Assembly: GCA_002362735.1 (NCBI GenBank) | Contig: DEUU01000087.1 | Span: forward strand, 1 to 12,235 | DNA length: 12,235 nucleotides | DNA from: Dehalococcoidia bacterium UBA3254 | GTDB lineage: Bacteria > Chloroflexota > Dehalococcoidia > Dehalococcoidales > UBA3254 | Direction: 5' to 3' | Part shown: positions 6,202 through 12,235 of the stretch, piece by piece | Layout: each line of letters starts with the position of its first letter | How positions within the stretch are numbered: the stretch's first letter is position 1 | Program-made: the position numbers and the translations under genes | The notes under the pieces: generated by a model | Seen by the model: only the letters and a program-made list of their open reading frames with translations | The model's database searches: none | What the model was told of the DNA's origin: nothing

Positions 6202-7428
6202 ATGCCTAGACAAAATATTCTGGAAGGGATCAGGGTAGTAGATTTTTCCCGGGCTTATTCCGGACCTTTTGGAGCCCAGTTACTGGGTGATTTAGGAGCT
6301 GAAATCATTAAAATTGAGGTACCGGGTATCGGTGACTTTTCCCGTAATATGAACCCCTTTCTGATCCCCGGTCAGAGCTACACCATCCAGGCTCTGAATC
6401 GAAACAAGAAGAGTGTTTCGTTAAGTACCAGTACCAAGCTAGGCCTGAAGGCTTTTCATGACTTGGTAAAAATCTCAGATGTAGTCTATAGTAATGTCCG
6501 TTACAATGCTCTCGAAAGAATGGGAGCAGACTATGAAACCCTGAAAAAGATTAATCCCCGCATTATTTTATGCAATATTTCCGGTTGGGGCAGCGCCGGT
6601 CCTTATGCGGAGTACCCTTCCTATGACGATAACCTCCTGTCCTTGAGCGGTATTTCCAGTCTTTGCAGCCCGGACAGCGAAGGAAGACCAACCCGATCGC
6701 CCATCGCAATTGCTGACCTGGCAGGGGGTATTTTCAGCGTCAACGGCATACTGGCCGCTCTCTATCAAAGAGAACGAACCGGAGTTGGCTGTGAAGTCAA
6801 GATGGCCATTGTGGACTGCTGTCTCTCTCTGTTGAGCGTTCATTTTCAGTCTTATTTTATTTCCGGGAAAGTCCCCAAAGCATCCGGCACCCGTCATCCT
6901 ATTGGAGGTATATCCGGAGCTTTTAAGACCAAAAATGGGTTGATAGTATTAGCTCCCTGCTGGCCTACTATTGCCAAGGTAATCAAACGAGAAGATCTAT
7001 ATACGGACCCCCGTTTTGATACTACGCCTAAAAGGGCAACCAATCACATAGAGCTTTGTGACATCATAGAGAAAGAGCTCATGAAGCAAGATACCGAATA
7101 CTGGCTGGAGATTATGCATAAAGAGGATATACCGGTAAGTAAACTCAACACCATCGACTCAGTCCTGGATGATCCTCAAGTTAAGTTTAATAAGGCTATC
7201 ATTGAGCTTGAACATCCAGCCTATGGCAAGATGCGAGCAGTTGAGTGCCCGCTGCATTTTGAAGGAGCCAAGCAAAGCCCGCATACGGCACCTCCGACCA
7301 TGGGCCAGAATAATGATGATGTTCTAAAAGGTATCCTGCATTACTCGGATGAACAGATAAAGGCAATTCGGGATGAGGAACAGTCGACTTCCGAACAGCT
7401 TAAAAAACGCATTAAATCTCAATTCTAA
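6202..7428 (+). CDS. Class III CoA-transferase, CaiB/BaiF family
   Basis: Family III CoA-transferases move CoA between carboxylic acids through an aspartyl-CoA thioester intermediate. The 408-aa length is typical. The N-terminus LEGIRVVDFSRAYSGPFGAQ (7-26) and LGDLGAEIIKIE (28-39) form the CoA-binding start of the fold, NRNKKSVSL (66-74) follows, and IAIADLAGG (168-176) carries the catalytic Asp172. The sequence TGVGCEVKMAIVD also fits the family. Substrate cannot be predicted from family membership; members act on carnitine, formate, benzylsuccinate, alkylsuccinate, mesaconate and others. AGGAGA lies 9 nt before the ATG. As the last gene before a strong terminator in the mutase operon, it probably supplies the CoA ester that the mutase rearranges, or returns CoA from the product to new substrate (inference). 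Confidence 0.93.
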   Translation: MPRQNILEGIRVVDFSRAYSGPFGAQLLGDLGAEIIKIEVPGIGDFSRNMNPFLIPGQSYTIQALNRNKKSVSLSTSTKLGLKAFHDLVKISDVVYSNVRYNALERMGADYETLKKINPRIILCNISGWGSAGPYAEYPSYDDNLLSLSGISSLCSPDSEGRPTRSPIAIADLAGGIFSVNGILAALYQRERTGVGCEVKMAIVDCCLSLLSVHFQSYFISGKVPKASGTRHPIGGISGAFKTKNGLIVLAPCWPTIAKVIKREDLYTDPRFDTTPKRATNHIELCDIIEKELMKQDTEYWLEIMHKEDIPVSKLNTIDSVLDDPQVKFNKAIIELEHPAYGKMRAVECPLHFEGAKQSPHTAPPTMGQNNDDVLKGILHYSDEQIKAIRDEEQSTSEQLKKRIKSQF

Positions 7429-7537
7429 AAGTTATTGTGAAAAAATAAGTTAAAAATTTATTAATAAATATTATTATCAGGTCTGTTCAGGTTGTTTTCA
7501 TAATGGTTTTCGATTTAAAAAGGTATTGCAGTGAGGG

Positions 7538-7587
7538 ATGAAAAAATGGTTGCAGGAATACTCTTATCTCTGCAACCATTTTTTCAT
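7538..7587 (+). terminator. Strong intrinsic terminator, 18-bp perfect stem
   Basis: ATGAAAAAATGGTTGCAG (7538-7555) and CTGCAACCATTTTTTCAT (7570-7587) are exact reverse complements around a 14-nt loop. The GC-containing core GGTTGCAG/CTGCAACC is flanked by A6 and T6, so it can terminate in both directions. It closes the mutase to CoA-transferase operon. The carboxyltransferase gene begins 33 bp further on, so either readthrough or a promoter inside this short gap must feed the next genes. Confidence 0.85.
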
Positions 7588-7619
7588 TGTTTCCTGATGT
7601 ATAACGGTAGGAGGCTTTT

Positions 7620-9182
7620 ATGACTGATCCATTAATGGAAAATCGCATTTTAAAATTAAGGGAACTAAAAGATCGAGCATTGCTGGGAGGAGGTCAAAGC
7701 AGGGTTGATTCCCAGCATCGGCACGGAAAGCTCACAGCCAGAGAAAGGATAGACCTGTTACTCGATCCCGATAGCTTTGAAGAATTTCATCAGCTATTAG
7801 GCCATGCCGATGGGAATCCCGGAGAGGGAGTAATCACCGGGCACGGAACTATTGATGGCCGGCCGGTTTGCCTGTTTGCTCAAGATGCCACCGTCCGTAA
7901 TGGCTCCATGAACCTGATGCATGGCACTAAGATTTACCGAATCATGGAACTGGCTCTGAATATGGGAGTTCCCCTCATCGGTTTAAATGATTCCCCGGGG
8001 GCGCAAGCACTTAGACCCGATGAACCGGAAACATTTCATCATGAGAAAGGAGAGGGAGGAGTCTTTTTACCCAATACATTAGGGTCCGGCTACATTCCTC
8101 AAATTACGGCCATTTTAGGAACCTGTGCTGGAATAGCAGTTTATTCTCCAGGTCTAACCGACTTTATCTGCATGGTAGACGGTATCAGTCACATGTTCAT
8201 TACCGGACCCCGGATTGTGCGATCAGTCATGTCCGAGGAGATAGATAAAGAAGAGCTGGGGGGCGCCAAGGCTCATGCCCGGATTTCCGGGGTCTGTGAT
8301 TTCAGGCTGCCTTCAGAGCAGGAATGTATGCTGACCATCCGAAAACTTCTCAGTTATTTACCTTTGAACTGCCACGAGCAGCCACCCGTAGTAGACACTG
8401 GAGATGATCCGGACCGTTTGGATGATACTATTGCAGACGTGGTTCCGATGGACCCGCGTAAAGGTTATGATGTTCGTAAGGTTATAGCAAAAATCGTCGA
8501 TAACGGGGATTACCTGGAAGTTAAACCCGAATTTGCTCCAGAAATCGTAACGGCATTTGGCCGGCTGGAAGGGCATACGGTGGGTATGATTGCCAGCCAG
8601 CCCAAATCTCTGTCAGGAGCCTTGACCTGTGATAGTTCCCGAAAAGAAGCCCGATTTATCCGCTTTTGTGATGCTTTCAATATTCCTCTGGTTATGCTGG
8701 TAGATACAACCGCCTATACCCCAGGCAGCGCGCAGGAACATAATGCTATAATCCATCATGGAGCTAAAATCGTGTATGCTTTTTGTGAGGCCACCGTGCC
8801 CAGGATAGCGGTGACGCTACGCAAGATCTACGGCGGAGGTGTCTTAGGCATGGGTGTGGACAATGCCATAGGAACGGATACCGTTTTTGCCTGGCCAACC
8901 ACGGAAACAGGAATTATGGGAGCCAAAGAATCGGTAGCTTTGTTTCATGGAGAGGAAATAAAAAATTCAGCTAATCCAGAAGAACTTCGGCAACAGCTTC
9001 TCAAAAAGTATCAGGATAGATATGGAGATCCTTTTGCCGGGGCTTCCATCGGTAGATTTAATATTGAACACATTATTGAACCCAGGGAGACTCGACTGAG
9101 GTTGATCCGGGCTTTACGGTTGTTCCGTCACAAGAATATTGCTGTCAAATATCCTAAAAAACATGGCAATATTCCTCTATAG
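7620..9182 (+). CDS. Acyl-CoA carboxyltransferase (PccB/MmdA-like), divergent active-site loops
   Basis: This protein belongs to the biotin-dependent carboxyltransferase family of propionyl-CoA carboxylase beta and methylmalonyl-CoA decarboxylase alpha (520 aa, normal length). Crotonase-like N and C halves are present. Seen: HGKLTARERIDLLLDPDSFEE (35-55), VITGHGTIDGRPV (71-83), SGYIPQITAILGTCAGIAVY (156-175), MFITGP (192-197), EELGGAKAH (211-219), then GAKIVYAFCEATVPRIAVTL (381-400) and FAWPTTETGIMGA (423-435). Several catalytic loops differ from the usual form: DSPGAQALRPDE (124-135) replaces DSGGARIQEG, VDTTAYTPG (361-369) replaces VDVPGFLPG, RKIYGGGV replaces RKAYGGAY, and MGAKESV replaces MGAEGAV. 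No biotin carboxylase, biotin carrier or sodium-pump subunit is in the window. The start is set by AGGAGG 5 nt before the ATG. Direction (carboxylation or decarboxylation) and substrate are open. Confidence 0.9.
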   Translation: MTDPLMENRILKLRELKDRALLGGGQSRVDSQHRHGKLTARERIDLLLDPDSFEEFHQLLGHADGNPGEGVITGHGTIDGRPVCLFAQDATVRNGSMNLMHGTKIYRIMELALNMGVPLIGLNDSPGAQALRPDEPETFHHEKGEGGVFLPNTLGSGYIPQITAILGTCAGIAVYSPGLTDFICMVDGISHMFITGPRIVRSVMSEEIDKEELGGAKAHARISGVCDFRLPSEQECMLTIRKLLSYLPLNCHEQPPVVDTGDDPDRLDDTIADVVPMDPRKGYDVRKVIAKIVDNGDYLEVKPEFAPEIVTAFGRLEGHTVGMIASQPKSLSGALTCDSSRKEARFIRFCDAFNIPLVMLVDTTAYTPGSAQEHNAIIHHGAKIVYAFCEATVPRIAVTLRKIYGGGVLGMGVDNAIGTDTVFAWPTTETGIMGAKESVALFHGEEIKNSANPEELRQQLLKKYQDRYGDPFAGASIGRFNIEHIIEPRETRLRLIRALRLFRHKNIAVKYPKKHGNIPL

Positions 9183-9204
9183 GATAAAAGGAGAGTTATA
9201 GATT

Positions 9205-10005
9205 ATGAATATTATCGTTTGTGTGAAACAGGTGAGCGATCCCGAAGCTCCTCCCAGCAGTTTCAAGATTGATCCTTCATCAAACAAAGTGATACCTCCT
9301 CCAGGTATGGCTCCTGTTATCAGTACTTTCGATGAGTATGCTGTAGAAGCTGCTTTGAGAATCAAGGAGAAGGCAGGAGGCAAGATCACCGCCTTAAGTC
9401 TGGGAATGAATCTCCAAAGAGATGTGGTCAAGAAACCCTTATCCATGGGAGCAGATGAACTAATCTTACTGGAGGACCCGGCTTTTGTCGATGGAGACAG
9501 CTGGTCAACGGCCTATGCTTTATCTCTGGCCATTAAAAAGATAGGTCAATTTGATTTGATTCTCTGTGGGCGGCAAGCGGCAGACTGGGATAGTGGACAG
9601 GTTGGATCAGGGATTGCCGAGATACTGGGATTACCCAGCGTCACCATCACCCGTAAGATAGAAGTAGAAGGAAATAAGGTTAAAGTAGAGAAAGTCATCC
9701 CGGATGGCTACGAGTTAATTGAAGTCAGTCTTCCGGCAGTCATCACTCTCAGTAACGAGCATGCTGCCCCCAGGTATCCTAATGTGAAAGGAATTATGGC
9801 GGCTAAACGAAAAGAGCCGATCGTCTGGAAACCGGCGGATATTGGAGCCGATACTGCGAAGATCGGCGCAAATGGGAGACGCTCTAAACTGGTTAAATTA
9901 TTCCAGCCCGTAAGGGAAGGTAAGTGTGAAGTATTGAGTGCGGATACTCCGGAAGAAGCAGCAGTTAAGCTAGCCCAAAGGCTGAGAGAAGTGAAAGTGC
10001 TGTAA
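9205..10005 (+). CDS. etfB: Electron transfer flavoprotein beta subunit
   Basis: EtfB forms a heterodimer with EtfA and carries electrons from acyl-CoA dehydrogenases to the quinone pool or, in bifurcating types, between NADH, ferredoxin and acyl-CoA substrates. The protein (266 aa) begins MNIIVCVKQVSDPE, the standard EtfB start. STFDEYAVEAALRIKE (40-55), LSMGADELILLED (79-91), LILCGRQAADWDSGQVG (118-134) and LPAVITLSNEHAAPRYPNVK (176-195) follow. The nucleotide-binding loop reads AADWDSGQVG, with Trp128 where many homologues have a small or acidic residue; whether this marks a bifurcating or a simple ETF cannot be decided by eye. The gene follows the carboxyltransferase by 22 bp, with AAAAGGAGAG before it, so the two are probably co-transcribed. 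Confidence 0.95.
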   Translation: MNIIVCVKQVSDPEAPPSSFKIDPSSNKVIPPPGMAPVISTFDEYAVEAALRIKEKAGGKITALSLGMNLQRDVVKKPLSMGADELILLEDPAFVDGDSWSTAYALSLAIKKIGQFDLILCGRQAADWDSGQVGSGIAEILGLPSVTITRKIEVEGNKVKVEKVIPDGYELIEVSLPAVITLSNEHAAPRYPNVKGIMAAKRKEPIVWKPADIGADTAKIGANGRRSKLVKLFQPVREGKCEVLSADTPEEAAVKLAQRLREVKVL

Positions 10006-10090
10006 ATTAGCTATTAACACACAGATCACTCTCGAGGAATGGTAGGGGATCATAGAAAACCGTGAATTTGAGAATTGAAGGAGCAACCGG

Positions 10091-11086
10091 ATGTCTAATA
10101 ATCAGGGAATCATGGTCTATTGTGAAGCTAGCGAGAATAAGTTAGCTCCGATCTCGATGGAATTACTTGGAGCCGGCAGCAGGCTAGCCAGCGAGCTAAG
10201 CCAGCAGTTAAGCGCCGTTATGATAGGGAGTAACATTTCCGGACTGGCAAAAGAAGCGATAGCTTACGGAGCCAGGAAGGTTTATGTAATTGATGATCCC
10301 TTGCTCAAGGATTATCTAACCGATACTTATCTGAGTATGATGGAGAAAGTGGTCAATGAGACTAAACCAGCAATTGTATTACTGGGACAAACTCAAACCG
10401 GACGCGACCTGACGCCACGACTGGCTTTCCGTTTAAATACAGCCGCAACGCTGGACTGTATTGGGCTGACGATCGATCCGGCTACCAAAAGGATGCTCAT
10501 GACAAAGCCGGTTTATGGAGGAAATGCTCAAGCCATCCAGTACTGTGAAGCCGACCCTCAGATAGCTACGGTAAGAAGCAAAGCTTTTTCACCTCTGGTA
10601 AAAGACGACAATCTTCAGGGTGAAGTAACTAGTATTGCCGCAGGGATCGATCCCGCCCTTATCCGGACGAAAGTGGTGGAAAGGAAAATTGAAGCTGCTG
10701 CCGGGGTAAAGTTAGAGGAAGCGCACGTGATTGTGACGGGTGGGAGAGGCATGGGTGGTCCAGACGGCTTTAAACAGATAGAAGCACTGGCTAAGATACT
10801 AAAGGGAGCCATGGGAGCCTCACGTCCTCCCTGTGATAATAAATGGGTTCCCGATAGCATTCAGGTTGGTCTTACCGGTAAGATTGTTAGCCCAGACCTA
10901 TATATCGCTGTAGCCTTATCTGGGTCCAGCCAGCACCTCTCAGGCTGTTCCGGATCAAAAACCATCGTCGCTATTAATAAAGACCCGGAGGCAAATATTT
11001 TTAAAGTAGCCCACTTTGGTATTGTGGCAGACTGGAAAAAAGCATTGCCCGCTTTTACCCAAAAAGTTAGCGAACTGGTGAAATAA
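10091..11086 (+). CDS. etfA: Electron transfer flavoprotein alpha subunit
   Basis: EtfA (331 aa) provides the main FAD site. The C-terminal FAD domain is complete: [12 protein letters not shown] (216-227), [13 protein letters not shown] (242-254), [16 protein letters not shown] (258-273), [11 protein letters not shown] (275-285), [11 protein letters not shown] (294-304) and FGIVADW (309-315). The flavin-contacting segment commonly reads GISGAIQHLAGM; here it is [12 protein letters not shown], with polar residues in place of Ala-Ile and Cys in place of Met, which could shift flavin potential (inference). The N-terminal domain contains [16 protein letters not shown] (97-112), as in other EtfA proteins. 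AAGGAG lies 7 nt before the ATG, and 85 bp separate it from etfB. No acyl-CoA dehydrogenase or ETF:quinone oxidoreductase gene is in the window, so the redox partners are unknown. Confidence 0.95.
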   Translation: MSNNQGIMVYCEASENKLAPISMELLGAGSRLASELSQQLSAVMIGSNISGLAKEAIAYGARKVYVIDDPLLKDYLTDTYLSMMEKVVNETKPAIVLLGQTQTGRDLTPRLAFRLNTAATLDCIGLTIDPATKRMLMTKPVYGGNAQAIQYCEADPQIATVRSKAFSPLVKDDNLQGEVTSIAAGIDPALIRTKVVERKIEAAAGVKLEEAHVIVTGGRGMGGPDGFKQIEALAKILKGAMGASRPPCDNKWVPDSIQVGLTGKIVSPDLYIAVALSGSSQHLSGCSGSKTIVAINKDPEANIFKVAHFGIVADWKKALPAFTQKVSELVK

Positions 11087-11132
11087 AGTAAGCATGTGAC
11101 GCTGGCAGGCGTTGCAATAGAAGTTAACTGAG

Positions 11133-11173
11133 AACAGGCTGGGAAATCGCAAAGGGCAATTCCCCAGCCTGTT
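11133..11173 (+). terminator. Terminator-like stem-loop after etfA, between convergent operons
   Basis: AACAGGCTGGG (11133-11143) and CCCAGCCTGTT (11163-11173) are exact reverse complements around a 19-nt loop that can pair further through GGGAA/TTCCC with one bulge. The GC-rich stem is followed on the plus strand by TCACAATTTG, a weak T run. It lies 47 bp past the etfA stop and before the convergent ABC gene, so it most likely ends the etf transcript. The rest of the 11087-11287 gap shows nothing further that I can support. Confidence 0.6.
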
Positions 11174-11287
11174 TCACAATTTGAATAAAACAACCATCCA
11201 GACCGGAGCTAAAATTCAGAATTATCCTGATATTCTCCGTAGATCACACTTCTTTAACGTCCCTTTGCGGACCTTAAAAAAGTATTC

Positions 11288-12037
11288 TTAACTGCCCTTA
11301 CTTGATAAGATAATGTTCTGCCTGGTTAATAATCGAGTGAGAAACAGAACCACTACCCAGGCTAAAACTGTCCCAAGCAAGTACCACAAACCGAATGACC
11401 ATGAAGTGATATCAATAGCTCCGGTCAACAGGCCGACTGGGATCCCGATCATTAGCCCAAAGCCAATTAATAAAGATGGAGCGACAGCGATATCCGGATT
11501 ATTGGCGAGAGAAAAAAGGATGATGAAGGCGAGCAGCGCAAAGAAAAGCAGTGGATTAATTATCAATCCACTTACCAGCCCCGATTCCGGCAGCACGAAC
11601 ATTTCCCAGCCTGGAAGTATAGCAGTCAAGTTTATTGCCAGCAGCACGATAAATGAAGCTACGACTGAGATAAGATACGACGGCATAAAAACAGCAAGAC
11701 ATTTCCCCATCCAGAGAATTTTGGGACTTATGGGTGTGGCCAACAGGCTCTCAATGTTGCCGTTGACCTTCTCGCAGGTTATCTGGATACTGGAGAAAGC
11801 CCAGACAAACGCCATCAGTATCATGAACGGCAGAAAATAAACCACCAGCCCCAGTATCAGGTCCAGCCCCGGGACTGCTTCCGTCATTCCGTACCATGAC
11901 TGCAAACGCAATGCGACGGATATACCCGCTGAGGCGGCAATTGTAATTAAGGCTGCGATGACAATCATAATGCGAAAAGCCGTTGACGAACGCATTTCTT
12001 TAAAGTCCCGGTGTAGAATCAGAAGCATCCTTTTCAC
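11288..12037 (-). CDS. ABC-2 type transporter permease
   Basis: This is the membrane subunit of an ABC exporter of the ABC-2 family (249 aa). A short cytoplasmic N-terminus with RDFKEMRSSTAFRI (10-23) precedes about six hydrophobic segments: roughly 22-43, 58-84, 114-142, 158-179, 183-206 and 215-237. After the second segment comes the family's cytoplasmic coupling motif CEKVNGNIESLLATPISPKI (88-107), resembling the ExxxGTLExLLxTPxS pattern of NatB-like permeases. The start is a GTG, supported by GGAGAG in the gap after the preceding gene's stop; the next Met at codon 4 lacks proper spacing. The gene follows the partial gene at 12047 by 9 bp, so they form one leftward operon. The ATPase is not visible and is expected beyond the right edge. 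Cargo is unknown. Confidence 0.88.
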   Translation of the reverse strand: MKRMLLILHRDFKEMRSSTAFRIMIVIAALITIAASAGISVALRLQSWYGMTEAVPGLDLILGLVVYFLPFMILMAFVWAFSSIQITCEKVNGNIESLLATPISPKILWMGKCLAVFMPSYLISVVASFIVLLAINLTAILPGWEMFVLPESGLVSGLIINPLLFFALLAFIILFSLANNPDIAVAPSLLIGFGLMIGIPVGLLTGAIDITSWSFGLWYLLGTVLAWVVVLFLTRLLTRQNIILSSKGS

Positions 12038-12046
12038 AAAGCTCTC

Positions 12047-12235
12047 CTATTGAGACAGGATAATCCTTTCGATGGTAAGCTTTGAACGCAAAACCAGTAC
12101 AAAAAAGCCGATTATCAGAGCCAGACCAAGCAAAATAACGGCAAAAAGCCATGAACCGGCATTTATTAAGTCCCGGACAGCCAGGTTTATCATCAGGGCA
12201 ATCATGACCGGGAGAAATATCTGGGTGATAATGTT
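12047..12235 (-). CDS. Second ABC-2-like membrane protein (partial, C-terminal 62 residues)
   Basis: The frame is open from the right edge to TAG at 12047-12049. The 62 visible residues hold two hydrophobic segments, one around FLPVMIALMINLAV and one around WLFAVILLGLALIIGFFVLV, and end SKLTIERIILSQ. The downstream permease ends similarly (LLTRQNIILSSKGS), and the pattern LTxxxIILS is shared, so the two are probably paralogous halves of one ABC-2 exporter. The N-terminus lies outside the window. Confidence 0.75.
   Translation of the reverse strand, partial: NIITQIFLPVMIALMINLAVRDLINAGSWLFAVILLGLALIIGFFVLVLRSKLTIERIILSQ

Noticed and set aside
6150..6205. Frameshift truncating the MeaB C-terminus
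   Set aside because: The stop is followed by a clean ribosome site and the CoA-transferase ATG; no MeaB-like tail is seen in the other frames.
11313..11840. Plus-strand 175-codon frame
   Set aside because: It lies opposite the ABC-2 permease, has no family features, and the minus-strand frame has clear membrane segments and a coupling motif.

Overview
The window comes from a bacterium, most likely an anaerobic or facultative one that lives on organic acids. The genes encode a TRAP carboxylate transporter, a B12-dependent acyl-CoA mutase in two separate subunits, a class III CoA-transferase, a carboxyltransferase and an electron transfer flavoprotein (ETF). Strong AGGAGG-type ribosome binding sites precede most genes. 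The Thr/Ala/Pro repeat linker on the binding lipoprotein and the split mutase gene set recall Dehalococcoidia-like Chloroflexota. That assignment is an impression from gene style, not proof; a deltaproteobacterium or a Gram-positive syntroph is also possible.

Layout. (1) Positions 1-2354, minus strand: a TRAP transporter, with a DctP-type lipoprotein followed by a fused DctQ-DctM permease that runs off the left edge. A perfect 15-bp stem-loop lies between the two genes. (2) Positions 2355-3185: an AT-rich divergent regulatory region of about 830 bp without a credible gene. It holds a 13-bp tandem repeat, a 16-bp near-palindrome, a stem-loop and one good sigma70-type promoter facing right. (3) Positions 3186-7428, plus strand: mutase large subunit, B12-binding small subunit, a short MeaB-type GTPase and a class III CoA-transferase, closed by an 18-bp perfect-stem terminator at 7538-7587. 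(4) Positions 7620-11086, plus strand: a carboxyltransferase and EtfB-EtfA, closed by a terminator-like stem at 11133-11173. (5) Positions 11288-12235, minus strand, convergent: a complete ABC-2 type permease and the C-terminus of a second one entering from the right edge.

How the genes may work together (inference): the TRAP system imports a carboxylic acid and the CoA-transferase activates it. The mutase, protected by its GTPase chaperone, rearranges the carbon skeleton. The carboxyltransferase carboxylates or decarboxylates a malonyl-type CoA ester, and the ETF takes electrons from an acyl-CoA dehydrogenase encoded elsewhere. The mutase lacks the residues that define methylmalonyl-CoA mutase around the substrate: a glycine-rich insertion replaces the Tyr and Arg-Gln region, and the Tyr before the catalytic His is Val. 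The GTPase has NKAE in place of NKxD and lacks the C-terminal dimer arm. The carboxyltransferase has altered active-site loops. Together these suggest a pathway on a substrate other than methylmalonyl-CoA, possibly undescribed. The ABC-2 genes look unrelated.
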